This document shows, in pieces, positions 34,701 through 49,700 of a stretch of DNA of 64,000 nt. The position numbers and the translations under genes were made by a program. This stretch comes from Phymatolithon calcareum (taxonomy: Eukaryota; Rhodophyta; Florideophyceae; Hapalidiales): contig CDRMUB010000006.1 in the NCBI GenBank assembly GCA_977006965.1, forward strand, positions 1 through 64,000, in the 5' to 3' direction. Below the pieces are notes generated by a model. The model was not told the origin of the DNA. It was given only the letters and a program-made list of their open reading frames with translations, and ran no database searches. Position 1 is the stretch's first letter. Each line of letters begins with the position of its first letter.

Positions 34701-37700
34701 GGTCTGAGTCGATTTGAGAGCGTTTGAAATTTTGGTCAAGGTAGTCACCTCGCTGGCGAAGAAGACGCGGGACACCGACATGACGGAGATGAGTCCAAAA
34801 GACGTTCTTGATGTTGGGGAAGGTGTTGGGAGAGTATGTGGACTGGTCTGAGTCGATTTGAGAGCGTTTGAAATTTTGGTCAAGGTAGTCACCTCGCTGG
34901 CGAAGAAGACGCGGGACACCGACATGACGGGGATGACGTTGTAACATGTTTTAGAGGTTGGGGAAGGTGTTGGGAGAGTATGTGGACTGGTCTGAGTCGA
35001 TTTGAGAGCGTTTGAAATTTTGGTCAAGGTAGTCACCTCGCTGGCGAAGAAGACGCGGGACACCGACATGACGGAGATGAGTCCAAAAGACGTTCTTGAT
35101 GTTGGGGAAGGTGTTGGGAGAGTATGTGGACTGGTCTGAGTCGATTTGAGAGCGTTTGAAATTTTGGTCAAGGTAGTCACCTCGCTGGCGAAGAAGACGC
35201 GGGACACCGACATGACGGGGATGACGTTGTAACATGTTTTAGAGGTTGGGGAAGGTGTTGGGAGAGTATGTGGACTGGTCTGAGTCGATTTGAGAGCGTT
35301 TGAAATTTTGGTCAAGGTAGTCACCTCGCTGGCGAAGAAGACGCGGGACACCGACATGACGGAGATGAGTTCAAAAGACGTTCTTGATGTTGGGGAAAGT
35401 GTTGGGAGAGTATGTGGACTGGTCTGAGTCGATTTGAGAGCGTTTGAAATTTTGGTCAAGGTAGTCTCCCTCTCGGGAGGGAGGACGCGGGACACAAACA
35501 TGACGATGATGACCGGAAAACATGTGGAGTAGGATGGTAAAGATGATGGGACAGTGGTTATGGCGTTTGGTTGCCAGTGGAAGACGCTGAAGAGGTTTGT
35601 TACTTCTGGGTCCGCGTTTCCAGCCTGTTTTCGCAGGTTGTTACTTCTGGGTCCGCGCACAGAGGCCATTTGGAGGGGGTGCCCTGTAGAGGCCAAAAAC
35701 GCGGACCCAGAAGTAACAGTTTTAAATGGTCAAAATAGGATTTTGTCGATTGTTTGAGTAAGTGGCACATTTGGACCCAGAAGTCACGAAAGAATATACC
35801 TAGGATATACAAGAGTTTGACGGACTTGAAGGTGGAGGTGGAGTGGGAGTGAAAAAGGGATACGGTGGGACTATTCCGAAGTGAAATTCGACGCTGAGCC
35901 CGAATCTGGACTCAGAATGGGACGTGCAGTAAGAGATCATGGTGTATACAACAAATAAAGTGTCGTCAAGGTCGTCTATGACTCCACAATCCATGCACAA
36001 AGACGGCAGACGAAATGTACATGGCGAAGATAAGCTCTCAACAGGTTGTTAAGGGTGGAGAAGGTGTTGAGAGAGTATGTGGACTGGTCTGAGTCGATTT
36101 GAGAGAGTTTGAAATTTTGGTCAAGGTAGTCACCTCGCTGGCGAAGAAGACGCGGGACACCGACATGACGGGGATGACGTTGTAACATGTTTTAGAGGTT
36201 GGGGAAGGTGTTGGGAGAGTATGTGGACTGGTCTGAGTCGATTTGAGAGCGTTTGAAATTTTGGTCAAGGTAGTCACCTCGCTGGCGAAGAAGACGCGGG
36301 ACACCGACATGACGGAGATGAGTCCAAAAGACGTTCTTGATGTTGGGGAAGGTGTTGGGAGAGTATGTGGACTGGTCTGAGTCGATTTGAGAGCGTTTGA
36401 AATTTTGGTCAAGGTAGTCACCTCGCTGGCGAAGAAGACGCGGGACACCGACATGACGGGGATGACGTTGTAACATGTTTTAGAGGTTGGGGAAGGTGTT
36501 GGGAGAGTATGTGGACTGGTCTGAGTCGATTTGAGAGCGTTTGAAATTTTGGTCAAGGTAGTCACCTCGCTGGCGAAGAAGACGCGGGACACCGACATGA
36601 CGGAGATGAGTTCAAAAGACGTTCTTGATGTTGGGGAAGGTGTTGGGAGAGTATGTGGACTGGTCTGAGTCGATTTGAGAGCGTTTGAAATTTTGGTCAA
36701 GGTAGTCACCTCGCTGGCGAAGAAGACGCGGGACACCGACATGACGGAGATGAGTCCAAAAGACGTTCTTGATGTTGGGGAAGGTGTTGGGAGAGTATGT
36801 GGACTGGTCTGAGTCGATTTGAGAGCGTTTGAAATTTTGGTCAAGGTAGTCACCTCGCTGGCGAAGAAGACGCGGGACACCGACATGACGGGGATGACGT
36901 TGTAACATGTTTTAGAGGTTGGGGAAGGTGTTGGGAGAGTATGTGGACTGGTCTGAGTCGATTTGAGAGCGTTTGAAATTTTGGTCAAGGTAGTCACCTC
37001 GCTGGCGAAGAAGACGCGGGACACCGACATGACGGAGATGAGTTCAAAAGACGTTCTTGATGTTGGGGAAAGTGTTGGGAGAGTATGTGGACTGGTCTGA
37101 GTCGATTTGAGAGCGTTTGAAATTTTGGTCAAGGTAGTCTCCCTCTCGGGAGGGAGGACGCGGGACACAAACATGACGATGATGACCGGAAAACATGTGG
37201 AGTAGGATGGTAAAGATGATGGGACAGTGGTTATGGCGTTTGGTTGCCAGTGGAAGACGCTGAGGAGGTTTGTTACTTCTGGGTCCGCGTTTCCAGCCTG
37301 TTTTCGCAGGTTGTTACTTCTGGGTCCGCGCACAGAGGCCATTTGGAGGGGGTGCCCTGTAGAGGCCAAAAACGCGGACCCAGAAGTAACAGTTTTAAAT
37401 GGTCAAAATAGGATTTTGTCGATTGTTTGAGTAAGTGGCACATTTGGACCCAGAAGTCACGAAAGAATATACCTAGGATATACAAGAGTTTGACGGACTT
37501 GAAGGTGGAGGTGGAGTGGGAGTGAAAAAGGGATACGGTGGGACTATTCCGAAGTGAAATTCGACGCTGAGCCCGAATCTGGACTCAGAATGGGACGTGC
37601 AGTAAGAGATCATGGTGTATACAACAAATAAAGTGTCGTCAAGGTCGTCTATGACTCCACAATCCATGCACAAAGACGGCAGACGAAATGTACATGGCGA

Positions 37701-40700
37701 AGATAAGCTCTGAACAGGTTGTTAAGGGTGGAGAAGGTGTTGAGAGAGTATGTTGACTGGTCTGAGTCGATTTGAGAGAGTTTGAAATTTTGGTCAAGGT
37801 AGTCACCTCGCTGGCGAAGAAGACGCGGGACACCGACATGACGGGGATGACGTTGTAACATGTTTTAGAGGTTGGGGAAGGTGTTGGGAGAGTATGTGGA
37901 CTGGTCTGAGTCGATTTGAGAGCGTTTGAAATTTTGGTCAAGGTAGTCACCTCGCTGGCGAAGAAGACGCGGGACACCGACATGACGGAGATGAGTCCAA
38001 AAGACGTTCTTGATGTTGGGGAAGGTGTTGGGAGAGTATGTGGACTGGTCTGAGTCGATTTGAGAGCGTTTGAAATTTTGGTCAAGGTAGTCACCTCGCT
38101 GGCGAAGAAGACGCGGGACACCGACATGACGGGGATGACGTTGTAACATGTTTTAGAGGTTGGGGAAGGTGTTGGGAGAGTATGTGGACTGGTCTGAGTC
38201 GATTTGAGAGCGTTTGAAATTTTGGTCAAGGTAGTCACCTCGCTGGCGAAGAAGACGCGGGACACCGACATGACGGAGATGAGTTCAAAAGACGTTCTTG
38301 ATGTTGGGGAAAGTGTTGGGAGAGTATGTGGACTGGTCTGAGTCGATTTGAGAGCGTTTGAAATTTTGGTCAAGGTAGTCTCCCTCTCGGGAGGGAGGAC
38401 GCGGGACACAAACATGACGATGATGACCGGAAAACATGTGGAGTAGGATGGTAAAGATGATGGGACAGTGGTTATGGCGTTTGGTTGCCAGTGGAAGACG
38501 CTGAGGAGGTTTGTTACTTCTGGGTCCGCGTTTCCAGCCTGTTTTCGCAGGTTGTTACTTCTGGGTCCGCGCACAGAGGCCATTTGGAGGGGGTGCCCTG
38601 TAGAGGCCAAAAACGCGGACCCAGAAGTAACAGTTTTAAATGGTCAAAATAGGATTTTGTCGATTGTTTGAGTAAGTGGCACATTTGGACCCAGAAGTCA
38701 CGAAAGAATATACCTAGGATATACAAGAGTTTGACGGACTTGAAGGTGGAGGTGGAGTGGGAGTGAAAAAGGGATACGGTGGGACTATTCCGAAGTGAAA
38801 TTCGACGCTGAGCCCGAATCTGGACTCAGAATGGGACGTGCAGTAAGAGATCATGGTGTATACAACAAATAAAGTGTCGTCAAGGTCGTCTATGACTCCA
38901 CAATCCATGCACAAAGACGGCAGACGAAATGTACATGGCGAAGATAAGCTCTGAACAGGTTGTTAAGGGTGGAGAAGGTGTTGAGAGAGTATGTGGACTG
39001 GTCTGAGTCGATTTGAGAGAGTTTGAAATTTTGGTCAAGGTAGTCACCTCGCTGGCGAAGAAGACGCGGGACACCGACATGACGGGGATGACGTTGTAAC
39101 ATGTTTTAGAGGTTGGGGAAGGTGTTGGGAGAGTATGTGGACTGGTCTGAGTCGATTGAGAGCGTTTGAAATTTTGGTCAAGGTAGTCACCTCGCTGGCG
39201 AAGAAGACGCGGGACACCGACATGACGGAGATGAGTCCAAAAGACGTTCTTGATGTTGGGGAAGGTGTTGGGAGAGTATGTGGACTGGTCTGAGTCGATT
39301 TGAGAGCGTTTTGAAATTTTGGTCAAGGTAGTCACCTCGCTGGCGAAGAAGACGCGGGACACCGACATGACGGGGATGACGTTGTAACATGTTTTAGAGG
39401 TTGGGGAAGGTGTTGGGAGAGTATGTGGACTGGTCTGAGTCGATTTGAGAGCGTTTGAAATTTTGGTCAAGGTAGTCACCTCGCTGGCGAAGAAGACGCG
39501 GGACACCGACATGACGGAGATGAGTCCAAAAGACGTTCTTGATGTTGGGGAAGGTGTTGGGAGAGTATGTGGACTGGTCTGAGTCGATTTGAGAGCGTTT
39601 GAAATTTTGGTCAAGGTAGTCACCTCGCTGGCGAAGAAGACGCGGGACACCGACATGACGGGGATGACGTTGTAACATGTTTTAGAGGTTGGGGAAGGTG
39701 TTGGGAGAGTATGTGGACTGGTCTGAGTCGATTTGAGAGCGTTTGAAATTTTGGTCAAGGTAGTCTCCCTCTCGGGAGGGAGGACGCGGGACACAAACAT
39801 GACGATGATGACCGGAAAACATGTGGAGTAGGATGGTAAAGATGATGGGACAGTGGTTATGGCGTTTGGTTGCCAGTGGAAGACGCTGAGGAGGTTTGTT
39901 ACTTCTGGGTCCGCGTTTCCAGCCTGTTTTCGCAGGTTGTTACTTCTGGGTCCGCGCACAGAGGCCATTTGGAGGGGGTGCCCTGTAGAGGCCAAAAACG
40001 CGGACCCAGAAGTAACAGTTTTAAATGGTCAAAATAGGATTTTGTCGATTGTTTGAGTAAGTGGCACATTTGGACCCAGAAGTCACGAAAGAATATACCT
40101 AGGATATACAAGAGTTTGACGGACTTGAAGGTGGAGGTGGAGTGGGAGTGAAAAAGGGATACGGTGGGACTATTCCGAAGTGAAATTCGACGCTGAGCCC
40201 GAATCTGGACTCAGAATGGGACGTGCAGTAAGAGATCATGGTGTATACAACAAATAAAGTGTCGTCAAGGTCGTCTATGACTCCACAATCCATGCACAAA
40301 GACGGCAGACGAAATGTACATGGCGAAGATAAGCTCTGAACAGGTTGTTAAGGGTGGAGAAGGTGTTGAGAGAGTATGTGGACTGGTCTGAGTCGATTTG
40401 AGAGAGTTTGAAATTTTGGTCAAGGTAGTCACCTCGCTGGCGAAGAAGACGCGGGACACCGACATGACGGGGATGACGTTGTAACATGTTTTAGAGGTTG
40501 GGGAAGGTGTTGGGAGAGTATGTGGACTGGTCTGAGTCGATTTGAGAGCGTTTGAAATTTTGGTCAAGGTAGTCACCTCGCTGGCGAAGAAGACGCGGGA
40601 CACCGACATGACGGAGATGAGTCCAAAAGACGTTCTTGATGTTGGGGAAGGTGTTGGGAGAGTATGTGGACTGGTCTGAGTCGATTTGAGAGCGTTTGAA

Positions 40701-43700
40701 ATTTTGGTCAAGGTAGTCACCTCGCTGGCGAAGAAGACGCGGGACACCGACATGACGGAGATGAGTCCAAAAGACGTTCTTGATGTTGGGGAAGGTGTTG
40801 GGAGAGTATGTGGACTGGTCTGAGTCGATTTGAGAGCGTTTGAAATTTTGGTCAAGGTAGTCACCTCGCTGGCGAAGAAGACGCGGGACACCGACATGAC
40901 GGGGATGACGTTGTAACATGTTTTAGAGGTTGGGGAAGGTGTTGGGAGAGTATGTGGACTGGTCTGAGTCGATTTGAGAGCGTTTGAAATTTTGGTCAAG
41001 GTAGTCACCTCGCTGGCGAAGAAGACGCGGGACACCGACATGACGGAGATGAGTTCAAAAGACGTTCTTGATGTTGGGGAAAGTGTTGGGAGAGTATGTG
41101 GACTGGTCTGAGTCGATTTGAGAGCGTTTGAAATTTTGGTCAAGGTAGTCTCCCTCTCGGGAGGGAGGACGCGGGACACAAACATGACGATGATGACCGG
41201 AAAACATGTGGAGTAGGATGGTAAAGATGATGGGACAGTGGTTATGGCGTTTGGTTGCCAGTGGAAGACGCTGAGGAGGTTTGTTACTTCTGGGTCCGCG
41301 TTTCCAGCCTGTTTTCGCAGGTTGTTACTTCTGGGTCCGCGCACAGAGGCCATTTGGAGGGGGTGCCCTGTAGAGGCCAAAAACGCGGACCCAGAAGTAA
41401 CAGTTTTAAATGGTCAAAATAGGATTTTGTCGATTGTTTGAGTAAGTGGCACATTTGGACCCAGAAGTCACGAAAGAATATACCTAGGATATACAAGAGT
41501 TTGACGGACTTGAAGGTGGAGGTGGAGTGGGAGTGAAAAAGGGATACGGTGGGACTATTCCGAAGTGAAATTCGACGCTGAGCCCGAATCTGGACTCAGA
41601 ATGGGACGTGCAGTAAGAGATCATGGTGTATACAACAAATAAAGTGTCGTCAAGGTCGTCTATGACTCCACAATCCATGCACAAAGACGGCAGACGAAAT
41701 GTACATGGCGAAGATAAGCTCTGAACAGGTTGTTAAGGGTGGAGAAGGTGTTGAGAGAGTATGTTGACTGGTCTGAGTCGATTTGAGAGAGTTTGAAATT
41801 TTGGTCAAGGTAGTCACCTCGCTGGCGAAGAAGACGCGGGACACCGACATGACGGGGATGACGTTGTAACATGTTTTAGAGGTTGGGGAAGGTGTTGGGA
41901 GAGTATGTGGACTGGTCTGAGTCGATTTGAGAGCGTTTGAAATTTTGGTCAAGGTAGTCACCTCGCTGGCGAAGAAGACGCGGGACACCGACATGACGGA
42001 GATGAGTCCAAAAGACGTTCTTGATGTTGGGGAAGGTGTTGGGAGAGTATGTGGACTGGTCTGAGTCGATTTGAGAGCGTTTGAAATTTTGGTCAAGGTA
42101 GTCACCTCGCTGGCGAAGAAGACGCGGGACACCGACATGACGGGGATGACGTTGTAACATGTTTTAGAGGTTGGGGAAGGTGTTGGGAGAGTATGTGGAC
42201 TGGTCTGAGTCGATTTGAGAGCGTTTGAAATTTTGGTCAAGGTAGTCACCTCGCTGGCGAAGAAGACGCGGGACACCGACATGACGGAGATGAGTTCAAA
42301 AGACGTTCTTGATGTTGGGGAAAGTGTTGGGAGAGTATGTGGACTGGTCTGAGTCGATTTGAGAGCGTTTGAAATTTTGGTCAAGGTAGTCTCCCTCTCG
42401 GGAGGGAGGACGCGGGACACAAACATGACGATGATGACCGGAAAACATGTGGAGTAGGATGGTAAAGATGATGGGACAGTGGTTATGGCGTTTGGTTGCC
42501 AGTGGAAGACGCTGAGGAGGTTTGTTACTTCTGGGTCCGCGTTTCCAGCCTGTTTTCGCAGGTTGTTACTTCTGGGTCCGCGCACAGAGGCCATTTGGAG
42601 GGGGTGCCCTGTAGAGGCCAAAAACGCGGACCCAGAAGTAACAGTTTTAAATGGTCAAAATAGGATTTTGTCGATTGTTTGAGTAAGTGGCACATTTGGA
42701 CCCAGAAGTCACGAAAGAATATACCTAGGATATACAAGAGTTTGACGGACTTGAAGGTGGAGGTGGAGTGGGAGTGAAAAAGGGATACGGTGGGACTATT
42801 CCGAAGTGAAATTCGACGCTGAGCCCGAATCTGGACTCAGAATGGGACGTGCAGTAAGAGATCATGGTGTATACAACAAATAAAGTGTCGTCAAGGTCGT
42901 CTATGACTCCACAATCCATGCACAAAGACGGCAGACGAAATGTACATGGCGAAGATAAGCTCTGAACAGGTTGTTAAGGGTGGAGAAGGTGTTGAGAGAG
43001 TATGTGGACTGGTCTGAGTCGATTTGAGAGAGTTTGAAATTTTGGTCAAGGTAGTCACCTCGCTGGCGAAGAAGACGCGGGACACCGACATGACGGGGAT
43101 GACGTTGTAACATGTTTTAGAGGTTGGGGAAGGTGTTGGGAGAGTATGTGGACTGGTCTGAGTCGATTTGAGAGCGTTTGAAATTTTGGTCAAGGTAGTC
43201 ACCTCGCTGGCGAAGAAGACGCGGGACACCGACATGACGGAGATGAGTCCAAAAGACGTTCTTGATGTTGGGGAAGGTGTTGGGAGAGTATGTGGACTGG
43301 TCTGAGTCGATTTGAGAGCGTTTGAAATTTTGGTCAAGGTAGTCACCTCGCTGGCGAAGAAGACGCGGGACACCGACATGACGGGGATGACGTTGTAACA
43401 TGTTTTAGAGGTTGGGGAAGGTGTTGGGAGAGTATGTGGACTGGTCTGAGTCGATTTGAGAGCGTTTGAAATTTTGGTCAAGGTAGTCACCTCGCTGGCG
43501 AAGAAGACGCGGGACACCGACATGACGGAGATGAGTCCAAAAGACGTTCTTGATGTTGGGGAAGGTGTTGGGAGAGTATGTGGACTGGTCTGAGTCGATT
43601 TGAGAGCGTTTGAAATTTTGGTCAAGGTAGTCACCTCGCTGGCGAAGAAGACGCGGGACACCGACATGACGGGGATGACGTTGTAACATGTTTTAGAGGT

Positions 43701-46700
43701 TGGGGAAGGTGTTGGGAGAGTATGTGGACTGGTCTGAGTCGATTTGAGAGCGTTTGAAATTTTGGTCAAGGTAGTCTCCCTCTCGGGAGGGAGGACGCGG
43801 GACACAAACATGACGATGATGACCGGAAAACATGTGGAGTAGGATGGTAAAGATGATGGGACAGTGGTTATGGCGTTTGGTTGCCAGTGGAAGACGCTGA
43901 GGAGGTTTGTTACTTCTGGGTCCGCGTTTCCAGCCTGTTTTCGCAGGTTGTTACTTCTGGGTCCGCGCACAGAGGCCATTTGGAGGGGGTGCCCTGTAGA
44001 GGCCAAAAACGCGGACCCAGAAGTAACAGTTTTAAATGGTCAAAATAGGATTTTGTCGATTGTTTGAGTAAGTGGCACATTTGGACCCAGAAGTCACGAA
44101 AGAATATACCTAGGATATACAAGAGTTTGACGGACTTGAAGGTGGAGGTGGAGTGGGAGTGAAAAAGGGATACGGTGGGACTATTCCGAAGTGAAATTCG
44201 ACGCTGAGCCCGAATCTGGACTCAGAATGGGACGTGCAGTAAGAGATCATGGTGTATACAACAAATAAAGTGTCGTCAAGGTCGTCTATGACTCCACAAT
44301 CCATGCACAAAGACGGCAGACGAAATGTACATGGCGAAGATAAGCTCTGAACAGGTTGTTAAGGGTGGAGAAGGTGTTGAGAGAGTATGTGGACTGGTCT
44401 GAGTCGATTTGAGAGAGTTTGAAATTTTGGTCAAGGTAGTCACCTCGCTGGCGAAGAAGACGCGGGACACCGACATGACGGGGATGACGTTGTAACATGT
44501 TTTAGAGGTTGGGGAAGGTGTTGGGAGAGTATGTGGACTGGTCTGAGTCGATTTGAGAGCGTTTGAAATTTTGGTCAAGGTAGTCACCTCGCTGGCGAAG
44601 AAGACGCGGGACACCGACATGACGGAGATGAGTCCAAAAGACGTTCTTGATGTTGGGGAAGGTGTTGGGAGAGTATGTGGACTGGTCTGAGTCGATTTGA
44701 GAGCGTTTGAAATTTTGGTCAAGGTAGTCACCTCGCTGGCGAAGAAGACGCGGGACACCGACATGACGGGGATGACGTTGTAACATGTTTTAGAGGTTGG
44801 GGAAGGTGTTGGGAGAGTATGTGGACTGGTCTGAGTCGATTTGAGAGCGTTTGAAATTTTGGTCAAGGTAGTCACCTCGCTGGCGAAGAAGACGCGGGAC
44901 ACCGACATGACGGAGATGAGTCCAAAAGACGTTCTTGATGTTGGGGAAGGTGTTGGGAGAGTATGTGGACTGGTCTGAGTCGATTTGAGAGCGTTTGAAA
45001 TTTTGGTCAAGGTAGTCACCTCGCTGGCGAAGAAGACGCGGGACACCGACATGACGGGGATGACGTTGTAACATGTTTTAGAGGTTGGGGAAGGTGTTGG
45101 GAGAGTATGTGGACTGGTCTGAGTCGATTTGAGAGCGTTTGAAATTTTGGTCAAGGTAGTCTCCCTCTCGGGAGGGAGGACGCGGGACACAAACATGACG
45201 ATGATGACCGGAAAACATGTGGAGTAGGATGGTAAAGATGATGGGACAGTGGTTATGGCGTTTGGTTGCCAGTGGAAGACGCTGAGGAGGTTTGTTACTT
45301 CTGGGTCCGCGTTTCCAGCCTGTTTTCGCAGGTTGTTACTTCTGGGTCCGCGCACAGAGGCCATTTGGAGGGGGTGCCCTGTAGAGGCCAAAAACGCGGA
45401 CCCAGAAGTAACAGTTTTAAATGGTCAAAATAGGATTTTGTCGATTGTTTGAGTAAGTGGCACATTTGGACCCAGAAGTCACGAAAGAATATACCTAGGA
45501 TATACAAGAGTTTGACGGACTTGAAGGTGGAGGTGGAGTGGGAGTGAAAAAGGGATACGGTGGGACTATTCCGAAGTGAAATTCGACGCTGAGCCCGAAT
45601 CTGGACTCAGAATGGGACGTGCAGTAAGAGATCATGGTGTATACAACAAATAAAGTGTCGTCAAGGTCGTCTATGACTCCACAATCCATGCACAAAGACG
45701 GCAGACGAAATGTACATGGCGAAGATAAGCTCTGAACAGGTTGTTAAGGGTGGAGAAGGTGTTGAGAGAGTATGTGGACTGGTCTGAGTCGATTTGAGAG
45801 AGTTTGAAATTTTGGTCAAGGTAGTCACCTCGCTGGCGAAGAAGACGCGGGACACCGACATGACGGGGATGACGTTGTAACATGTTTTAGAGGTTGGGGA
45901 AGGTGTTGGGAGAGTATGTGGACTGGTCTGAGTCGATTTGAGAGCGTTTGAAATTTTGGTCAAGGTAGTCACCTCGCTGGCGAAGAAGACGCGGGACACC
46001 GACATGACGGAGATGAGTCCAAAAGACGTTCTTGATGTTGGGGAAGGTGTTGGGAGAGTATGTGGACTGGTCTGAGTCGATTTGAGAGCGTTTGAAATTT
46101 TGGTCAAGGTAGTCACCTCGCTGGCGAAGAAGACGCGGGACACCGACATGACGGGGATGACGTTGTAACATGTTTTAGAGGTTGGGGAAGGTGTTGGGAG
46201 AGTATGTGGACTGGTCTGAGTCGATTTGAGAGCGTTTGAAATTTTGGTCAAGGTAGTCACCTCGCTGGCGAAGAAGACGCGGGACACCGACATGACGGAG
46301 ATGAGTTCAAAAGACGTTCTTGATGTTGGGGAAAGTGTTGGGAGAGTATGTGGACTGGTCTGAGTCGATTTGAGAGCGTTTGAAATTTTGGTCAAGGTAG
46401 TCTCCCTCTCGGGAGGGAGGACGCGGGACACAAACATGACGATGATGACCGGAAAACATGTGGAGTAGGATGGTAAAGATGATGGGACAGTGGTTATGGC
46501 GTTTGGTTGCCAGTGGAAGACGCTGAGGAGGTTTGTTACTTCTGGGTCCGCGTTTCCAGCCTGTTTTCGCAGGTTGTTACTTCTGGGTCCGCGCACAGAG
46601 GCCATTTGGAGGGGGTGCCCTGTAGAGGCCAAAAACGCGGACCCAGAAGTAACAGTTTTAAATGGTCAAAATAGGATTTTGTCGATTGTTTGAGTAAGTG

Positions 46701-46740
46701 GCACATTTGGACCCAGAAGTCACGAAAGAATATACCTAGG
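31794..46740 (-). repeat. Satellite S', mirrored block: 11 higher-order units
   Basis: Unit boundaries (CCTAGG, last base): 33034, 34275, 35804, 37477, 38718, 40103, 41488, 42729, 44114, 45499 and 46740. Lengths outward from the centre are 1241, 1241, 1529, 1673, 1241, 1385, 1385, 1241, 1385, 1385 and 1241. The order and single-base markers match the left block except for two missing units. The unit 38719-40103 has a one-base loss at about 39156 (GTCGATTGAG) and a one-base gain at about 39310 (GCGTTTTGAAA), which cancel in length. Confidence 0.93.
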
Positions 46741-49700
46741 AACCGTTCCATTCGAAGGCGTCGGCATTCTTTGTCATTTTCAGCCCACTCATTGAAACTT
46801 CCGACACCTTCGATCACAGCAGGCACATCTCCTCCACGTGCCCGAGACAAGTGACCACAGTGGTAGAGTACAGTTACATTCGCTTTCTTCCCGTCCCGTC
46901 CACCCCTTCCGCATCCTTGCCAAAACTCAACAAGCGAGCGCGCACCACCGGCCACAATCACAGACCGAACATTCGGTGCATCTGTCCCGGTGCAGAACCC
47001 ATCAGTTGCGATCATAACGGTTAACACATCCTTCTTCGCCTTCTCCCACAGCATGCTCGTCCTTTGCCTTTCCCTGTCACTCAATTTGCTGTGATAATTC
47101 AACACAGAAACGCCACGGATGGACGCCTCTTGTACTTCTTTCACAAACAGCTCAACATCCGCGATAGTTAGGCATACAACAAGCCCCCGCGCTCCTTCTC
47201 CACTGCCCGATCGACACCTAGCTACTGCCAGCCGGATTTCGACGACAACACGTCTCTTCAGAGTTCCCATACTGCTGTCTGCAAGCCGTACGACATTTAA
47301 ACAAAGGTTGGGCCGGCACGGGTCTCCACGAATCACCTCAAGTCCGTCCACATCTACTCCGCATATCGGTGCAATGCGCTCCAGCATTGCTTGCGGTGCT
47401 GTTGCAGTCAGCAACACCCGTTGACAGTCAATGCTGAGGTCGGCCATGCTCTGCATTCTTACCATGCTCGTGCGGTAGGTGTGCGCAAAAAGCGGAATGT
47501 GTGCTTCGTCGATCACAATGCGATTAAGATTTCCTTGACTTCTCAATCGGTTGGTAATACCATGCAGCTCAGGACGACCGATCTCCTCCGGTGCGAGAAG
47601 AAGAACTCTCCCCACCCCGCTTCTGTACTCAGTATACTGACCTAGGCGTTGCACACAGATACCAGCGCGCAGAAGACGGTCCTTCGTCTCGTACAGAAGC
47701 GCTCGCAGCGGCGATACCCACATGGTTACTCCAGCCTCGTACAGAATCGGCCCCATCACAACTGCTGTCTTTCCGCAACCGGTAGCTAGAATGACAGCAA
47801 CATCCGATCTTCTGCCAGCGACCGCCTCCATGGCAAACTTCTGCTCCGCCGATCGGAATTCAACGCTCGCATTTCTCGTCACCTTCCGCAGCGCATTCGT
47901 TGCATCAAACCCATTCCCGCAAGAACCAGAACTTCTCCTTGGCGACACGTCGGAAGGAGCTGCATCTACGGATAGTATCGCATTCCCTGTGGCTTCTTCT
48001 GAAAACAGTCTCCGACAAACGTTATCGACAGACTCCGGATCATAATTAAAGCCAGAGACACAACCTCTTGATTGTGTCACTGACTCCAATTTCTTAAAAA
48101 CCCGGTCTGCCACAACATCTGCCAACACTGCCAGCTGCTGTTCCGTCATATCTTTCCCACCCGTTCCTGGACTGCTCCTCTCGCCATCTCCAGATCGCGA
48201 AGCCGTCTTCGTGCGCAACCCAATGTCCGTCTGCCACTCATACGACGCGAGACGGAACATCTCCACAACTTCTTCGTCTGGTTCCAAAGAGTCATCACCG
48301 AGACGACTTGATTGCGCGTAAAACAACGTTGCTGTCCTCAAAGTATGACCAGCCTGCAGAACCGCGGCCGGATCGACGCCGTCATTATCGTCGCAAATAT
48401 CTTCTCCTTCCGTCCCTTCCAGAGCCAAACACTTCGCAAGGTAAGACTCCCGACCCTTCATCTTCACGAAACCGCGCTGCCACTGACGGAACTGCGAGAA
48501 ACTCAGAGGAAACTTGTACTTAGCAAACACCGTTCCGATCCGTTCGGCGACCCGTTCAGGCTTCACAACTCCGAGACAGACACTGTCCCGGAGAAGCCAC
48601 CGCTCTCGCAGTATGGCTTCCCCTTCTGCACCAGCCGGAACTTCTACCGACTGTTCCTTCATTTCCGCATACTGCACCATGACAGGGTGCACAAGCAGTA
48701 GAAACGCCTTGAACAGAAATGACGTCTCCTCGTCCAGATGTCGCGATATAAAAAAGTTTCGACATTGACGCACGCTTCGACTCTTGTTGAACTTTGGTTT
48801 GATCATCACCTCTTGGCCCACGAAGAAGATAGCACGTTTGCAACTCGGAGTGTTCCGCAGTCCCATACTACCGATCTCCGTCCCGCGCCCAGGCCCTCCA
48901 GCGCCGAGGTGCAGTGCCGTAAGGAACAATGGAACTAGGTTTCTTGCCGCTTTAGTCCATGCATCCAGTTCGGCTGCCGGTAAGCACGGTAGCATCTCTT
49001 CGCGGATCCACCGATTACACCGACGAACAAACTCGCTGTTCCGCACGTCAGCCAAAGCCCAGTACCCTGGTACCATATTGCTCTCTTCGTCCAAGATCGA
49101 TGAGCACTCCTCACGAAACCTCGGTGGCAGCATCTTCTCCTTCAGCAAATCAACAAAGATTGCCTTCCGAAGGTCCTTGTGCACTGACCGCACAGTACGT
49201 CCGACTGAAGGCACAATACGGTTCCCACCGTCCACATTGTCCTCACTGTGCTCATCGTTCACATCGTCGGCCGAAACCTCGATTCCTCCCATAAACCCGC
49301 ACCGACTATGAACTCCACATTTGTCGAACATATTCTCTGGCGTCTCCTCTGCTCGAACAGAGGTGCAGATCGACCGCATGTCCACGAAGACGGACAATCC
49401 GACTTTTGCCCCAGTGCACATCGCCGATTGCATCTCCGTTTCCACCTCTACACGCCTCTCTTCGTCACTGTACTTTCGCATCTCCAGAAGAGCACAGCAC
49501 GACGCCGCGTATAGAATGCCCGTCACTTCCGGAGCAACTTGACGTCCTTGCTTGAAGTGCAGGCGGTCCATCGTCTCACCGCCAACGCACATACAGGCGG
49601 CCACGGCGAAAGAGAAGAGCCTGACAGACCCTCCGGAGACGCTGCTCCTCTCGAAGAAAATTCTGCACAGCACCCGGTGCACCTTCATGCACACAGTCTC

